Shown here piece by piece: positions 1 to 9,805 of a stretch of DNA of 64,000 bases. How positions within the stretch are numbered: position 1 is the first letter of the stretch; each line of letters starts with the position of its first letter. The stretch covers positions 1,692,561 through 1,756,560 of the forward strand of contig NZ_NIBV01000002.1 in NCBI RefSeq assembly GCF_002632585.1, given 5' to 3'. The notes beneath the pieces are model-generated. The model made no database searches, was not told the DNA's origin, and worked only from the letters and a program-made list of their open reading frames with translations. The position numbers and the translations under genes were made by a program. The stretch is from Xenorhabdus szentirmaii DSM 16338. Lineage in GTDB: Bacteria > Pseudomonadota > Gammaproteobacteria > Enterobacterales > Enterobacteriaceae.

Positions 1-1085
1 CTATCATGGGGGCCGCAGCATTTATCATGGCAGGGTTTTTGGGTGTTTCCTACACCACTATTGTCATTGCAGCCATTATTCCGGCATTGCTCTATTACGC
101 CGCGCTCATCATTGCCATTGATTTGGAAGCCAAAAAGCAGGGTTTAAAAGGCATCAGTAAAGAAAATATTCCTCAGGTCAGGGCCGTCCTGAAAGCCCGT
201 GGTTTACTATTATTGCCACTGTTTATTGTGATCGGTACTTTACTGACCGGAAAAACCCCCATTTATGCGGGGTTCCTCGGCATTATCACGATTATTATCG
301 CAAGTTGGATCACACCGGATACTTCTGTGCGCATGACCCCAAAGAAAATCGCCACTGCACTGAATGATGCGGCTTGTGGTGCGATTCAGGTTACCGTTGC
401 CTGTGCCAGCATTGGCGTTATTATCTGTGTTGTCACTATGACAGGGATAGGGTCTGCTCTTGCTTTCAATATTGTTTCCCTGACCGGCAATACACTGTGG
501 TTGATCCTCCTTGTTGTGATGATAGTTTGTATCATTCTCAGTATGGGGCTGCCCTCAACGGCTTTATATATTGTTGTCGCCGTGACAGCGTCACCTATAT
601 TAATTAAAGCAGGGGTTTTGCCCTTGGCTGCCCATTTCTTTGTCTTTTGGTTTGGCGCACTTTCCAATATTACCCCTCCCGTCGCTCTTGCCAGTTACAC
701 TGCTGCCAGCATTGCCCGTGCAGATCCCATGCAAACTTCATGGAGCGCAGTACGCCTGGCTTTACCGGGCTTTATCATTCCATTTATTCTGATATACAAC
801 CCTGAGTTATTAATGCAAGGCAAGGAGTTAAATACCTTGTCCATTAGTTACATGATATTGACAGCCTTGATGGGTATTTATTCTCTTTCCATCGCTACCG
901 CCAATTTCTGGCTGGGTAAAACGCATTGGCTGGAAAGAATTCTTTTTGCAAGCGCGGCCATTCTTTTAATTAAACCGGGTATGCTGACTGATTTAACAGG
1001 AGTCGGATTGATTATCGCTGCTGGGGCTATGCATTTTTTCCGCTATCAATTCAGGCGATTAGAAAATAAGGACGTCACAGGCTGA
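1..1085 (+). CDS. TRAP transporter fused permease (4TM/12TM family), C-terminal part
   Basis: The gene enters from the left edge already in frame; the ATG at 6 is internal (the frame reads Ile-Met-Gly-Ala-Ala, typical of the middle of this family). About 360 residues are visible, almost all in hydrophobic helices, with the family's SMGLPSTALYIVV and FGALSNITPPVALASYTAA segments. In fused TRAP permeases these lie in the large membrane subunit that imports organic acids with sodium or protons, working with a periplasmic binding protein whose gene should lie upstream of the window. The last helices (residues about 290-350 of the visible part) are the family's extra C-terminal region. The substrate cannot be told from sequence. 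A hairpin follows the stop codon. Confidence 0.85.
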   Translation, partial: IMGAAAFIMAGFLGVSYTTIVIAAIIPALLYYAALIIAIDLEAKKQGLKGISKENIPQVRAVLKARGLLLLPLFIVIGTLLTGKTPIYAGFLGIITIIIASWITPDTSVRMTPKKIATALNDAACGAIQVTVACASIGVIICVVTMTGIGSALAFNIVSLTGNTLWLILLVVMIVCIILSMGLPSTALYIVVAVTASPILIKAGVLPLAAHFFVFWFGALSNITPPVALASYTAASIARADPMQTSWSAVRLALPGFIIPFILIYNPELLMQGKELNTLSISYMILTALMGIYSLSIATANFWLGKTHWLERILFASAAILLIKPGMLTDLTGVGLIIAAGAMHFFRYQFRRLENKDVTG

Positions 1086-1098
1086 TTTCCTCTAGCAA

Positions 1099-1128
1099 AA
1101 ACCGGGGCACAAAAATGCGCTCCGGTTT
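1099..1128. terminator. Hairpin terminator after the TRAP permease
   Basis: AAACCGG and CCGGTTT form a 7-bp stem about 15 bp after the permease stop. A T-rich stretch follows on the plus strand and five T's follow on the minus strand, so it could serve both the permease and the decayed gene on the other side. Confidence 0.55.
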
Positions 1129-1165
1129 ATATAATTCCATTATTTATTGCTCAAGATGAAAAAGA

Positions 1166-2150
1166 TCAATAGGAACCACTCAGTTTCCAGCTCTCATCCA
1201 TAAATGCTTTATCCCCCGAATAGAAGCTATATTCATGCCTCTTTGTACTAATATATGTATATACACGACCAGCATACGTGATATTAACTTGTATATCATA
1301 TTCCCGGTCTTTAATTGGCTTCCAATTTGGGTAATCCATTATCAATTTATTAGATTTAATATTAGCCCTTTCTGATTTAATATCCTTTTCAGTACGGCAT
1401 TGAACGGAGGCATTACGAAGTGCGTAAGCACTATTAAGTCCGGTAGAGTAAATATTCTGACCATTATAAGCCTTTACTTCAATAGAAATATCCATGGGCG
1501 AAAGCAAATTACGTCCTCCAAAGTTAATCTCACTGCTTTTTATCCAGAGAATCATTCCACTCTGATATCTGTCATTGGGCCATGGATTATCATGCCTGCG
1601 TATAGGCTCCAGTTGTGTATCTACCCGTAAATTTTTCCAAATATCATGGGGAGGACGATTTTTTATGTTGAAAAAATGTGATTCCTCTTTATGTACAGTA
1701 GAGACTTTGCCTTTTAAAATTACTCTCGCAAATACTCTCTTGTTCCAATAATGGGATTTTTCTTGAAAATGGCATCGTCAGGAACCGTTGGATTCTGGAT
1801 CAGAGCGCTGACATCCTGATTAACGCCATGAAACCATTACCTCTTCCAATGGGTTATTATTGGCATCAATGACTTTCAGTGAATAGCTCACGGGATTGCC
1901 CGCCAGCACCGGATTCTGGCTGACAGTGAATTCCACCTCTCCACTTTTCGTTCCATTGATGGAAATAGTGTATTCTCCGGGATGGATTTTATCTTCGATC
2001 ACTTGCGAGGAAATATTGATGCCACTCGCTTCTGGCGCCGCAACTTTAATCTGCGTTGATTGGTCAGGTATTGCATTTTTCTGCGTATCATACAATTTCA
2101 CCGTGAGCGTCGTTGTATCCTTGCCATCCGCCTTGCGCCCTATTGATAAA
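1166..2150 (-). pseudogene. Remnant of an invasin/intimin-like adhesin with bacterial Ig-like domain
   Basis: Three overlapping open stretches on the minus strand continue one another in different frames. The first (about 2150 to 1820) reads like a Big_1 invasin repeat: DGKDTTTLTVKLYD, then GEYTISINGTKSGEVEFTV, then LKVIDANNNPLEEVMVSW. It then hits a stop, and the text continues one frame over (VNQDVSALIQNPTVPDD, about 1818-1765). A last piece (about 1755 to 1166) is open for roughly 195 codons, contains the 129-residue ATG-initiated reading frame at 1555-1166, and has no family I recognise. A stop codon lies just before the first piece, and there is no start with a ribosome site. I read the locus as the frameshifted 3' end of a large surface adhesin. 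The Ig-like part is fairly clear; the last piece being the same gene is inference. Confidence 0.6.
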
Positions 2151-2230
2151 GTTTTTAATAATTACAATAAAACAAACGGCTTGATACAAAACCAAGTCGC
2201 TTGTTTTATTGTATGCAATATTTATTTAAT

Positions 2231-2800
2231 TCATCCACAAGGACGTAAGTCCACCCACAATAACTGGCTATCCGCAACCAATGGCTTAATTGTTCCTTCC
2301 CTGATATCCGGTAGCCACCATGCCCCTTGACCAAATGCAAGCTGAACACAATTTGCCCCTGTCATTTCCCAACGCCCTTTTAACACATAAAGAACACCAC
2401 TGTGTGATGTCGGCAATAAACGTTCATCAGAAACGATTGAAATCTCTGAAGCCCAACACGAACGGCGAGTCATGATATTAAAGCATTGAACAGGCCCCTC
2501 CAATAACTCGGCATTTCCCCGAATATCGCCTGAAAAATGGAATGGTGTCATTTTTTTCACCAGTTCGTGCTCCAAAAAACCCGGACTGGTCAAGCGCACC
2601 CCCTTTCCTTTCAATAAGATAATTGAACGCTCAATATCAGGATACTGATTCAATTCTCCGCTTTTATGAATCGTTGTGAAACAAGCACGCCAGGAAAAGT
2701 CATCAGACACTGGCCAGCAAACGATATCTCTTGTTTCACCCCCTCCCTCAGACCATAGATCTCTTGGCAACGTTGCATAATCGAAACATTTCATTTTCAT
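2231..2800 (-). CDS. ves: HutD/Ves family cupin-like protein
   Basis: A 189-residue protein of the usual length for the HutD/Ves family, a double beta-barrel cupin-like fold found in E. coli as the stress-linked protein Ves. Matching family segments are LPRDLWSEGGGETRDI near the N-terminus, FSWRACFTTIHKSGELNQYP and IERSIILLKGKGVRL in the first barrel, and FNIMTRR in the middle. The biochemical role of Ves is not established. GGGAG lies just upstream of two in-frame ATGs (2800 and 2794); either could be used. The gene stands alone between the adhesin remnant and a gene-poor stretch. Confidence 0.8.
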   Translation of the reverse strand: MKMKCFDYATLPRDLWSEGGGETRDIVCWPVSDDFSWRACFTTIHKSGELNQYPDIERSIILLKGKGVRLTSPGFLEHELVKKMTPFHFSGDIRGNAELLEGPVQCFNIMTRRSCWASEISIVSDERLLPTSHSGVLYVLKGRWEMTGANCVQLAFGQGAWWLPDIREGTIKPLVADSQLLWVDLRPCG

Positions 2801-2809
2801 GCCACTCCC

Positions 2810-3841
2810 TCACCACGTTTATATTCTCTTTACAGCACCAAAAGATGATTAACGTCAAATTATTGAGATAAACATTCGCAAATAATTTATTCCACGACAA
2901 TCTCGAAGTCGTTGAAGTGTGACTGATTACCCAATATCCCCTTAGTATTTCAAGTTAACACGATGAAGAAAGGGTTTCATTACCCTCTCTGGAGACAGTT
3001 GGAAGATATTTAACCGATTTTGTCCATGCTCGATGAGAATGGTTTGATTGCATGGCCTGAAATTTGCCCGGATGGCAGCAATGGTTTTACCAGCAAATGA
3101 GAATTAATAGCATTATTCCTGATAAGACAAGTGAAAAAGCAGTTCAGAGGGCTGCACTATATCAATTAGAACCTGATGGAGATCCTAAAGGTGATTGCGG
3201 GCATATGCGACGAAAGTGAGCTTGGCGCCAGCGTACCGTAAAAGCTTGATGCTATAGAAGGAGAAAATTGGCTTTCTGGTTGCTCTTGTGAAGGGTTTTG
3301 AACAGTGCCTGAACTTCTTTGCCCTGAAATTGATGACCCGATACCAGAGGGTTCCGGTTGAGAACTTTCGGCTTCAAATGACCCAATTCTCTGAAGTTCA
3401 GCAATTTCTTATGCCACATTTCCCAAAAAAGCACAGGAACTGGCTACTCGCTTGACTGATATAAACACAATAAAAAAACTCCCCCTCTTTATACGGATGA
3501 CAATTTACTTTTTTTAACGCATGACTCATATATTCTGGCAGTTAATATAAATTTTCCATTAAAGGTATCATCCATGATTCTGATGTTTTTCCCATATCTT
3601 TCAATATATTCATCATGTTTTTAAAAAATGATATTTATCTATAACCAAAGGAATGACTATGCAACCTCCCTATCTCTTTTAAAAGAAAATTATTATCAAT
3701 AACATTCATTTTCCATTACATAAATAAGGCTAAAAGATTTTCATGATCTTTTGGCCTTTTACAATAGGATGATTAATAAGTTCTATCTTTCTGGATAGTT
3801 TCAAATACGATACTTAAATGAAAAAACCTTGTTTTCTAATT
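2810..3841. other. Gene-poor stretch with short coding remnants
   Basis: No credible intact gene. Short plus-strand stretches look once-coding (about 3080-3190 and 3260-3450, the latter open for about 60 codons and reading GFLVALVKGFEQCLNFFAL) but are bounded by stops, lack starts and match no family I recognise. The last 400 bp are AT-rich and featureless to me. Confidence 0.4.
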
Positions 3842-4000
3842 TTATATTTTCTTTGGCTGACAACGCGGTTTCATAAAATGAAGAAAGTCATGCTTTCCGT
3901 TATTCCAAATAAAGTAAGATGATATACGCCCTTTAGAGTCATTGATATCAATAACATCTCCATTTGATTCTAAAGTGCTGTCTAATTCATACAATATCAT
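3842..4000 (-). CDS. Small hypothetical protein (52 aa)
   Basis: The reading frame starts MILYELDSTLESNGD and ends FMKPRCQPKKI. The start is chosen at 4000 because AGAGGAG (4007-4013, minus strand) sits six bases upstream, one of the best ribosome sites in this region; the ATG at 4006 is too close to it. The protein is acidic at the N-terminus and basic at the C-terminus, with no signal peptide or membrane helix. No family recognised. The ribosome site is the main reason to think it is real. Confidence 0.45.
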   Translation of the reverse strand: MILYELDSTLESNGDVIDINDSKGRISSYFIWNNGKHDFLHFMKPRCQPKKI

Positions 4001-4150
4001 TGTCATCTCCTCTGTGATGCACAAGTCTATTTTTCAGTTTACAATCCAGTCTTCCTGCATTTTTTCTACTGTACCCGTAAAAGTGGCAGCTGGGTTCAGT
4101 TGTACTAACGTCCGCCTTTCATTCCCAGCCCTGCCAAGTGTTTTCCAACC

Positions 4151-5566
4151 TCACTCATTTAAAAGCATATAACACATATTCCCCAAATCTTTCATCGCCG
4201 AAGCTTGAGTTTCATTCCAAGCAAACGAAGCATTCAGGCGAAAGGCATGATCAAACTGGGAACTGGTGGAAAACATGCTCCCCGGCGCGATACTGATATT
4301 TTTAGCCAGCGCCATCTGATAAAGCCGGCTACTACTGAAAGGTGGTTCAAACTCCAGCCAAAGAAAATACCCCCCACAGGCTTTGTTGACTTTCACTGAG
4401 GGAGGAAAATATTCACTGATCGCCTTCAACATCTGGTTTTGCCGCTGTTCCAATTGATGCCTGAGCCGCCGCAAATGATTATCGTACCCTCCCTGCGCCA
4501 AGTAATCCGCGATCGCCAATTGTGTTGGAATACTGGCTGAAACGGTACTCGTCATTTGCAATTGCTGGATTTTCTTTGCATGTCGCCCCGCCGCAACCCA
4601 ACCTACCCGATATCCGGGGGCAAGGCATTTTGAAAATGACGAACAGTGCATGAAATTATTTTTTGTATCCCATGCTTTTATGGGCGCAGGCGGCTCTTGC
4701 TCAAAATACAACTCGCCATAGACATCATCTTCAATCAGCGCAATTTGGTTTTGATTCAAGATTTCGACCAATCTCTGCTTATTCTCAGAAGGCATTGTGC
4801 TGCATAGAGGATTTTGGAAACGCGACATCAGCCAGCAGGCTTTTATCGGGTATTTTTGCACTATCTCTTCCAGAGAATCCAAATCAATGCCGGTATATGG
4901 ATCTGTTTTAATCGCGATGGCTTTCAAGCGCAGCCGTTCTATCGCCTGCAATGCACCATAAAACGCGGGGGATTCAATCACGACCCAATCCCCCGGGGAA
5001 GTGACGGATTGCAAACTGAAACTCAGCGATTCCATCGCTCCCGCAGTAATGACGATTTCATCCGGTGAAACGTGAATACCGTGGGAAGCGTAACGACGAG
5101 AAATATTGCGCCGTAATTTTTCATTCCCGGGTGGCAGATTTGCCAGTGCACTGTGTGGAACAAAGCGGCGGGCAACAGAAGCCAGTATTTTCGACAATTT
5201 GGGTTCTGCCAGCAAAGAAGGATCGGGAAATGCTGAACCAAAAGGGATAATTTGTGGATCTTTGCAGGCCTGCAACACATCAAAAATAGAAGCGCTGATC
5301 TCAACATTTTCACTTAAATTCAACCCTTTCCCTCCTTTTGCCGAAGCAAAGGGTTTTAAACGGGCAGCGACATAATATCCGGATTGAGGGCGAGCGATGA
5401 TCCATCCCTGACTTTCCAGCAATTGGTAAGCCTGCAACACCGTCATCAAACTCAGCCCTGACGACTTCACAGATTCCCGCAATGAGGGTAGCCTGTCACC
5501 CGCTTGCCAGATATCATCCTCTATTTGTTGGCGGATCATGCCAGCCAACTGTTCGTAACGTGTCAT
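4151..5566 (-). CDS. ydcR: MocR-type regulator: GntR DNA-binding domain fused to an aminotransferase-like domain (YdcR-like)
   Basis: 471 residues. Residues 1-70 form a winged helix-turn-helix of the GntR family (IWQAGDRLPSLRESVKSSG, then SQGWIIARPQSGYYV). The rest is a fold-type I aminotransferase domain with PLP features: ITAGAMESLSFSLQSV, IEDDVYGELYF and the PLP-lysine segment HCSSFSKCLAPGYRVGWV. Sequence and length agree closely with E. coli YdcR as I recall it. Such proteins usually sense PLP or an amine and regulate a neighbouring gene. The gene is divergent from cioAB across a 375-bp gap. Whether it controls cioAB or only itself cannot be told. Confidence 0.82.
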   Translation of the reverse strand: MTRYEQLAGMIRQQIEDDIWQAGDRLPSLRESVKSSGLSLMTVLQAYQLLESQGWIIARPQSGYYVAARLKPFASAKGGKGLNLSENVEISASIFDVLQACKDPQIIPFGSAFPDPSLLAEPKLSKILASVARRFVPHSALANLPPGNEKLRRNISRRYASHGIHVSPDEIVITAGAMESLSFSLQSVTSPGDWVVIESPAFYGALQAIERLRLKAIAIKTDPYTGIDLDSLEEIVQKYPIKACWLMSRFQNPLCSTMPSENKQRLVEILNQNQIALIEDDVYGELYFEQEPPAPIKAWDTKNNFMHCSSFSKCLAPGYRVGWVAAGRHAKKIQQLQMTSTVSASIPTQLAIADYLAQGGYDNHLRRLRHQLEQRQNQMLKAISEYFPPSVKVNKACGGYFLWLEFEPPFSSSRLYQMALAKNISIAPGSMFSTSSQFDHAFRLNASFAWNETQASAMKDLGNMCYMLLNE

Positions 5567-5585
5567 ATGTCAGACCTTTATTAAA

Positions 5586-5606
5586 ATTGTTATATTTATC
5601 AACAAT
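5586..5606. promoter_or_regulatory. Inverted repeat in the ydcR/cioA divergent region
   Basis: ATTGTT and AACAAT flank a 9-bp AT spacer, about 20 bp upstream of the regulator start. A related AACTGTT lies just beyond. The position suits an autoregulatory operator for the MocR-type protein. The remainder of the 5567-5941 gap is AT-rich with no other gene; the cioA ribosome site AGAGGT lies at its right end. Confidence 0.3.
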
Positions 5607-5941
5607 AAAATTATAACTGTTATGCTTTGTGCTTACATTCTACCTTGAGCTTTAAAATATTTAAAATTCCCTCTTCTCCCCTTTCTCTGATAAAGAAGAA
5701 AAAATCACTAACTCTTTTATTTTTCATAATATTACCTCAAAATGAACTGAGTGTTTATTCATCAGGTATGTTTATAAAAATAGATTTGAACACGATTTGG
5801 CCTATTAATAAAAAGACTAACTGTTATATATGATTTTTAACAAATTGTAACTATTACAGTCTGACAACCTATGTTTTACTTGCCCCTATCTTCTCAGTTC
5901 GCTTATCCGGATACCCAATAAAGTTCAAATAAGAGGTCACT

Positions 5942-7291
5942 ATGTTTGGGTTAAATGCCTTTGAGCTTGCAAGGATACAATTTGCATTCACAGTCTCTTT
6001 CCACATTATTTTCCCCGCCATTACAATAGGCCTGGCCAGCTTTCTCGCCGTACTGGAAGGCTTGTGGCTAAAGACACGTAATACAGACTACAAAACGTTA
6101 TACCATTTCTGGTCAAAAATTTTCGCTGTCAACTTTGGTATGGGCGTCGTTTCTGGTTTAGTCATGGCTTATCAGTTCGGCACTAACTGGAGCTTTTTTT
6201 CTGATTTTGCCGGTTCTATCACAGGCCCTTTGTTGGTTTATGAAGTCCTGACAGCTTTTTTCCTTGAAGCCGGGTTTCTTGGCGTTATGCTGTTTGGTTT
6301 GAACCGGGTTGGCGAAAGGCTGCACTTTTTTGCTACCTGCATGGTAGCGCTCGGCACCCTGATTTCTACATTCTGGATATTGGCCTCCAATAGCTGGATG
6401 CAGACACCACAAGGCCATGAAATCATCGACAATCAGATTGTCCCGGTTGATTGGCTTGCAGTCATTTTCAATCCATCTTTTCCTTATCGCCTTTTGCACA
6501 TGGGCACAGCGGCCTTTCTCTCCTCCGCTTTCTTTGTTGCAGCGTCTGCCGCCTGGCATTTATTGAAAGGCAATCATTCATCAGCGATGAAAAAAATGCT
6601 GTCCATGGCGATGTGGATGATCCTGATTATTGCTCCGTTACAAGCACTGATTGGCGATTCACATGGGATAAATACACTGAAACACCAACCGGCCAAAATT
6701 GCCGCTATGGAAGGTCACTGGGAAAACACCCCCGGTGAAGCCACCCCATTGATTTTGTTTGGCATTCCTGACCAAGCTGCCGAAGAAACACAATATGCTG
6801 TCAAAATTCCCTATCTTGCCAGCCTGATCCTGACACACAGTCTGGATAAACAGGTTCCGGCGCTGAAAGAGTTTGCACCAGAAGATCGCCCTAATGTCTT
6901 GATGGTGTTCTGGTCATTTCGCGTCATGGTGGGGCTGGGAATATTGATGATCTTTGCCGGGTTCTGGGGATTGTGGTTGCGTCATAAAAAACGTCTTTAT
7001 GAAAACCGGATTTTTCTCCGTTTTATGCTGCTCATGGCACCCTCTGGCCTGATTGCGATTTTGGCTGGTTGGTTCACGACAGAAATCGGCCGCCAGCCTT
7101 GGGTTGTTTATGGGCTTATGCGCACCAAAGATGCGGTATCTGCACATGGCGAAATGCACATGAGCATTAGCCTGCTTATTTTCTTTGTTGTCTATGGTGC
7201 CGTTTTCGGGGTCGGTTATGCCTATATGATAAAACTTATCCGCAACGGCCTGTCTCAATCCCCTGATAAGGAGTCAGCAAATGGGTATTGA
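5942..7291 (+). CDS. cioA: Cytochrome bd-type quinol oxidase subunit I (cyanide-insensitive type)
   Basis: 449 residues with the family's multi-helix membrane layout. The N-terminal segment with FHIIFPAITIG (His21, high-spin haem ligand), RLLHMGTAAF (second axial His) and the GRQPWVVYGLMRT quinol-site segment are all present. The periplasmic Q-loop is short, as in the CioA/short-loop branch, and the protein is well below the roughly 520 residues of E. coli CydA. It oxidises quinol and reduces oxygen to water without pumping protons. AGAGGT precedes the ATG. It overlaps cioB by 11 bp, so the two are translated together. Confidence 0.9.
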   Translation: MFGLNAFELARIQFAFTVSFHIIFPAITIGLASFLAVLEGLWLKTRNTDYKTLYHFWSKIFAVNFGMGVVSGLVMAYQFGTNWSFFSDFAGSITGPLLVYEVLTAFFLEAGFLGVMLFGLNRVGERLHFFATCMVALGTLISTFWILASNSWMQTPQGHEIIDNQIVPVDWLAVIFNPSFPYRLLHMGTAAFLSSAFFVAASAAWHLLKGNHSSAMKKMLSMAMWMILIIAPLQALIGDSHGINTLKHQPAKIAAMEGHWENTPGEATPLILFGIPDQAAEETQYAVKIPYLASLILTHSLDKQVPALKEFAPEDRPNVLMVFWSFRVMVGLGILMIFAGFWGLWLRHKKRLYENRIFLRFMLLMAPSGLIAILAGWFTTEIGRQPWVVYGLMRTKDAVSAHGEMHMSISLLIFFVVYGAVFGVGYAYMIKLIRNGLSQSPDKESANGY

Positions 7292-8288
7292 TCTTCCTCT
7301 TATTTGGTTTCTGATCATCATATTCAGTATCATGATGTATATCGTCATGGATGGCTTTGACCTCGGCATCGGTATTTTGTATCCGGCGGTCAAGGGGCAG
7401 GCAGACCGTGATTTAATGATGAATTCTGTAGCGCCGGTCTGGGATGGAAATGAAACCTGGTTAGTATTGGGAGGGGCAGGATTATTTGGTGCATTTCCTT
7501 TGGCTTATGCCGTTATTCTGGATGCACTGGCAATTCCGCTCACTATCATGCTGTTGGGGCTTATATTCCGCGGCGTCGCTTTTGAGTTCCGTTTCAAGGC
7601 TGCACCAAAACATCAACATTTTTGGGACAAGGCATTCATTGGCGGCTCCATGCTTGCCACCTTTATGCAGGGCCTTGTTGTGGGTGCGGTCATTGAAGGG
7701 TTTCCTGTCGAGGGTCGTGTGTATGTCGGTCACGATTTTGATTGGTTGGCCCCTTTCCCTCTTTTTTGTGGATTTGGTCTTGTCGTTGCTTATGCCTTAT
7801 TGGGTTGCGGCTGGCTGGTAATGAAAACCGAAGGCCATTTGCAACAACGAATGTATCGTGTTTTGCGCCCCCTGGCGCTATTGATGCTTGCCATTATTAT
7901 CATTATCAGTATCTGGACACCACTCGCTCACCCAACAATTGCAGAGCGCTGGTTTAGTTTGCCAAATCTGTTTTTCTTCATGCCCGTACCATTATTGATT
8001 CTGTGGGCGAGCTGGCAGTTATCAAACGCTAACTTTAACTCAAGCCACTACACGCCATTTTTAACCGCATTATTACTGATTTTTATGGGCTTCAGCGGAT
8101 TGGGCATCAGTATTTGGCCGAATATCATTCCGCCTTTCATTAGCTACGAAGAAGCTGCGTCTCCACCTCAATCATTAGGCTTTATGTTGGTCGGCGCTTT
8201 GTTCATCATCCCGATTATTCTGACTTATACCTTTTGGAGTTATTATGTCTTCCGAGGAAAAATCAACCATGAACAAGGTTACCACTGA
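7281..8288 (+). CDS. cioB: Cytochrome bd-type quinol oxidase subunit II
   Basis: 335 residues, the usual length for subunit II. The N-terminal signature MDGFDLGIGILYP and the following DRDLMMNSVAPVWDGNETW are diagnostic for CydB/CioB. The protein has about eight to nine membrane helices and supports haem insertion in subunit I. Its start lies inside the end of cioA and its end overlaps the next small gene, so the three form one transcript. Confidence 0.9.
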   Translation: MGIDLPLIWFLIIIFSIMMYIVMDGFDLGIGILYPAVKGQADRDLMMNSVAPVWDGNETWLVLGGAGLFGAFPLAYAVILDALAIPLTIMLLGLIFRGVAFEFRFKAAPKHQHFWDKAFIGGSMLATFMQGLVVGAVIEGFPVEGRVYVGHDFDWLAPFPLFCGFGLVVAYALLGCGWLVMKTEGHLQQRMYRVLRPLALLMLAIIIIISIWTPLAHPTIAERWFSLPNLFFFMPVPLLILWASWQLSNANFNSSHYTPFLTALLLIFMGFSGLGISIWPNIIPPFISYEEAASPPQSLGFMLVGALFIIPIILTYTFWSYYVFRGKINHEQGYH

Positions 8289-8427
8289 ATCAACCCCACT
8301 GCACTCACCGCTATGGAAACGTCTGGGTTGGATGGTAACCATCTGGTTTTGCAGTGTACTTGCGTTATATGCCGTTTCCACGTTATTTCGTGTCTTAATG
8401 ACAACGGCCGGAATGAAAATCAGGTGA
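8269..8427 (+). CDS. DUF2474 small membrane protein of the cio operon
   Basis: A 52-residue protein with one membrane helix, containing PLWKRLGWMVTIWFCSVLAL, the DUF2474 signature. This family nearly always sits directly after cioAB and is thought to be an accessory or small subunit of the oxidase, comparable to CydX. GAGG lies about 12 bases upstream of the ATG at 8269. An alternative in-frame ATG at 8245 would add eight residues but puts more of the gene inside cioB. Confidence 0.75.
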   Translation: MNKVTTESTPLHSPLWKRLGWMVTIWFCSVLALYAVSTLFRVLMTTAGMKIR

Positions 8428-8493
8428 TAATTAACCTTTTTTAACTAATTAGGCTAAGGTTTTGATCAGGGCAGCAAGAGGATTGTTTAACTG

Positions 8494-9720
8494 ATGAAAA
8501 CCTTTTTTAGCAATCCAGTCATTTCAATAGGCGGGCTGTGTGGTGCGGCAGTCATTATCGATTTTTTTGTGTTTCTGTTTTTAGGATTCAGCACCCCACT
8601 TTCACTCATTGAAAAACTGTGGATGACATTTAATGTACTGAATATTATCTATTTACTTGTCTTACTTCATAAATCGAACGTGATTTCGTTCCGCATCATG
8701 CTTTTTCCCAGCAAGGAGCAGAGAAAAATAACCCTCTTAAAACAGGAAAAGCATTATCTCCGTTTTCTCATCGCTGTTCATTCTCAACTCAGTCTTAACA
8801 CTTCATTATTTGATAATTTTTATCACGTATTCTTTCAACTTAATCAGTTAATTCCTTTTAATGAAGTCAGGATCATACTTTATCACCCACAAAAGAAGTA
8901 CCACTTTCAGTACCCAGAGAATACATCGGATACTCACCTCACACGGACGCTGAAATGGGATTTACATGATAGGCACAGTTTCCACGGTATGATCCAAATC
9001 ACTATCCATCAGGGGCAGGCGCTGTCTGCTCGTGAACGAAATTTAATACAATCTGTTGCCGATGCCCTCGCAAAACATTTGTCTTTGAAAAATGCCATGC
9101 GCCAACAAATCCAACAACGCCTCAAAGATGAGAGAAAGGCTATTGCCAGAGATTTGCATGACACCGTCGCACAATCATTTATCTTTCTAAAGATTCAGAT
9201 TAATAACTTACACTTTCGTACTGATAAATTTTCACGGCAGGGATTGCTTTCCTTAAAAATGATCAAGGAAGAGTTAGATATCGCAGGCCAACAAGTCAGA
9301 AAAATGCTGTTCTCATTGCGGACAAAAAAAAGCCACCACAATTTGCAGGATTCACTGAATGATCTTATCAAAGAATTTAACCAACGGCTGGGATTCAATA
9401 TTGAATTTCATTATCGGATCACCCATCAAATAATCCCTGTCGGTCATGCCCGGCATTTGGTACAAATTATTCGGGAAGCTTTAAATAATTGTTATAAATA
9501 TGCCTCAGCAAGCTGGATCAGCATTCGCATTTATCCTGTCGGGAAAAAAATCATTACGGTAATTAGTGACAATGGCTGTGGTATTCCCCAGACATTGTCA
9601 GAACGAGAACAATTTGGACTGGTAATTATGCAGGAACGAGTATCTCTGATGTCAGGGCAAATGAAAATTAAAAAACATAAGAAAAGTGGAACGGAAATTG
9701 AAATCCAATTTCCGTTATAA
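8494..9720 (+). CDS. NarX/NreB-type sensor histidine kinase, orphan
   Basis: 408 residues. Two hydrophobic segments lie at about 12-32 and 44-60, followed by a GAF-like or signalling region (about 85-195). The HisKA_3 dimerisation helix is ERKAIARDLHDTVAQSF with phospho-acceptor His222. The ATPase domain has an N-box (IIREALNNCYKYA, about 325-337) and a G1 box (DNGCGIP, 359-365). The C-terminal half resembles nitrate sensors of the NarX/NarQ group. No response regulator lies beside it, so the partner must be elsewhere. It follows the cio operon by 66 bp and is co-oriented, which suggests respiratory or redox control. The input signal is unknown. Confidence 0.78.
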   Translation: MKTFFSNPVISIGGLCGAAVIIDFFVFLFLGFSTPLSLIEKLWMTFNVLNIIYLLVLLHKSNVISFRIMLFPSKEQRKITLLKQEKHYLRFLIAVHSQLSLNTSLFDNFYHVFFQLNQLIPFNEVRIILYHPQKKYHFQYPENTSDTHLTRTLKWDLHDRHSFHGMIQITIHQGQALSARERNLIQSVADALAKHLSLKNAMRQQIQQRLKDERKAIARDLHDTVAQSFIFLKIQINNLHFRTDKFSRQGLLSLKMIKEELDIAGQQVRKMLFSLRTKKSHHNLQDSLNDLIKEFNQRLGFNIEFHYRITHQIIPVGHARHLVQIIREALNNCYKYASASWISIRIYPVGKKIITVISDNGCGIPQTLSEREQFGLVIMQERVSLMSGQMKIKKHKKSGTEIEIQFPL

Positions 9721-9805
9721 GATGAAAAGTAAAGGTATATTTAAGGACACCGTGACGGCTGTTTATCTATGCCAACGTGCTCCGTGCTTCCACATTGGTT
9801 GACTA

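Noticed and set aside
1896..2330. Plus-strand open frame of 144 codons over the adhesin remnant
   Set aside because: It is the antisense of Big_1-like coding sequence and of the end of ves; no ribosome site and no family resemblance.
4663..5375. Several plus-strand frames of 80-96 codons
   Set aside because: All lie antisense to the YdcR-like gene, whose protein motifs are clear.
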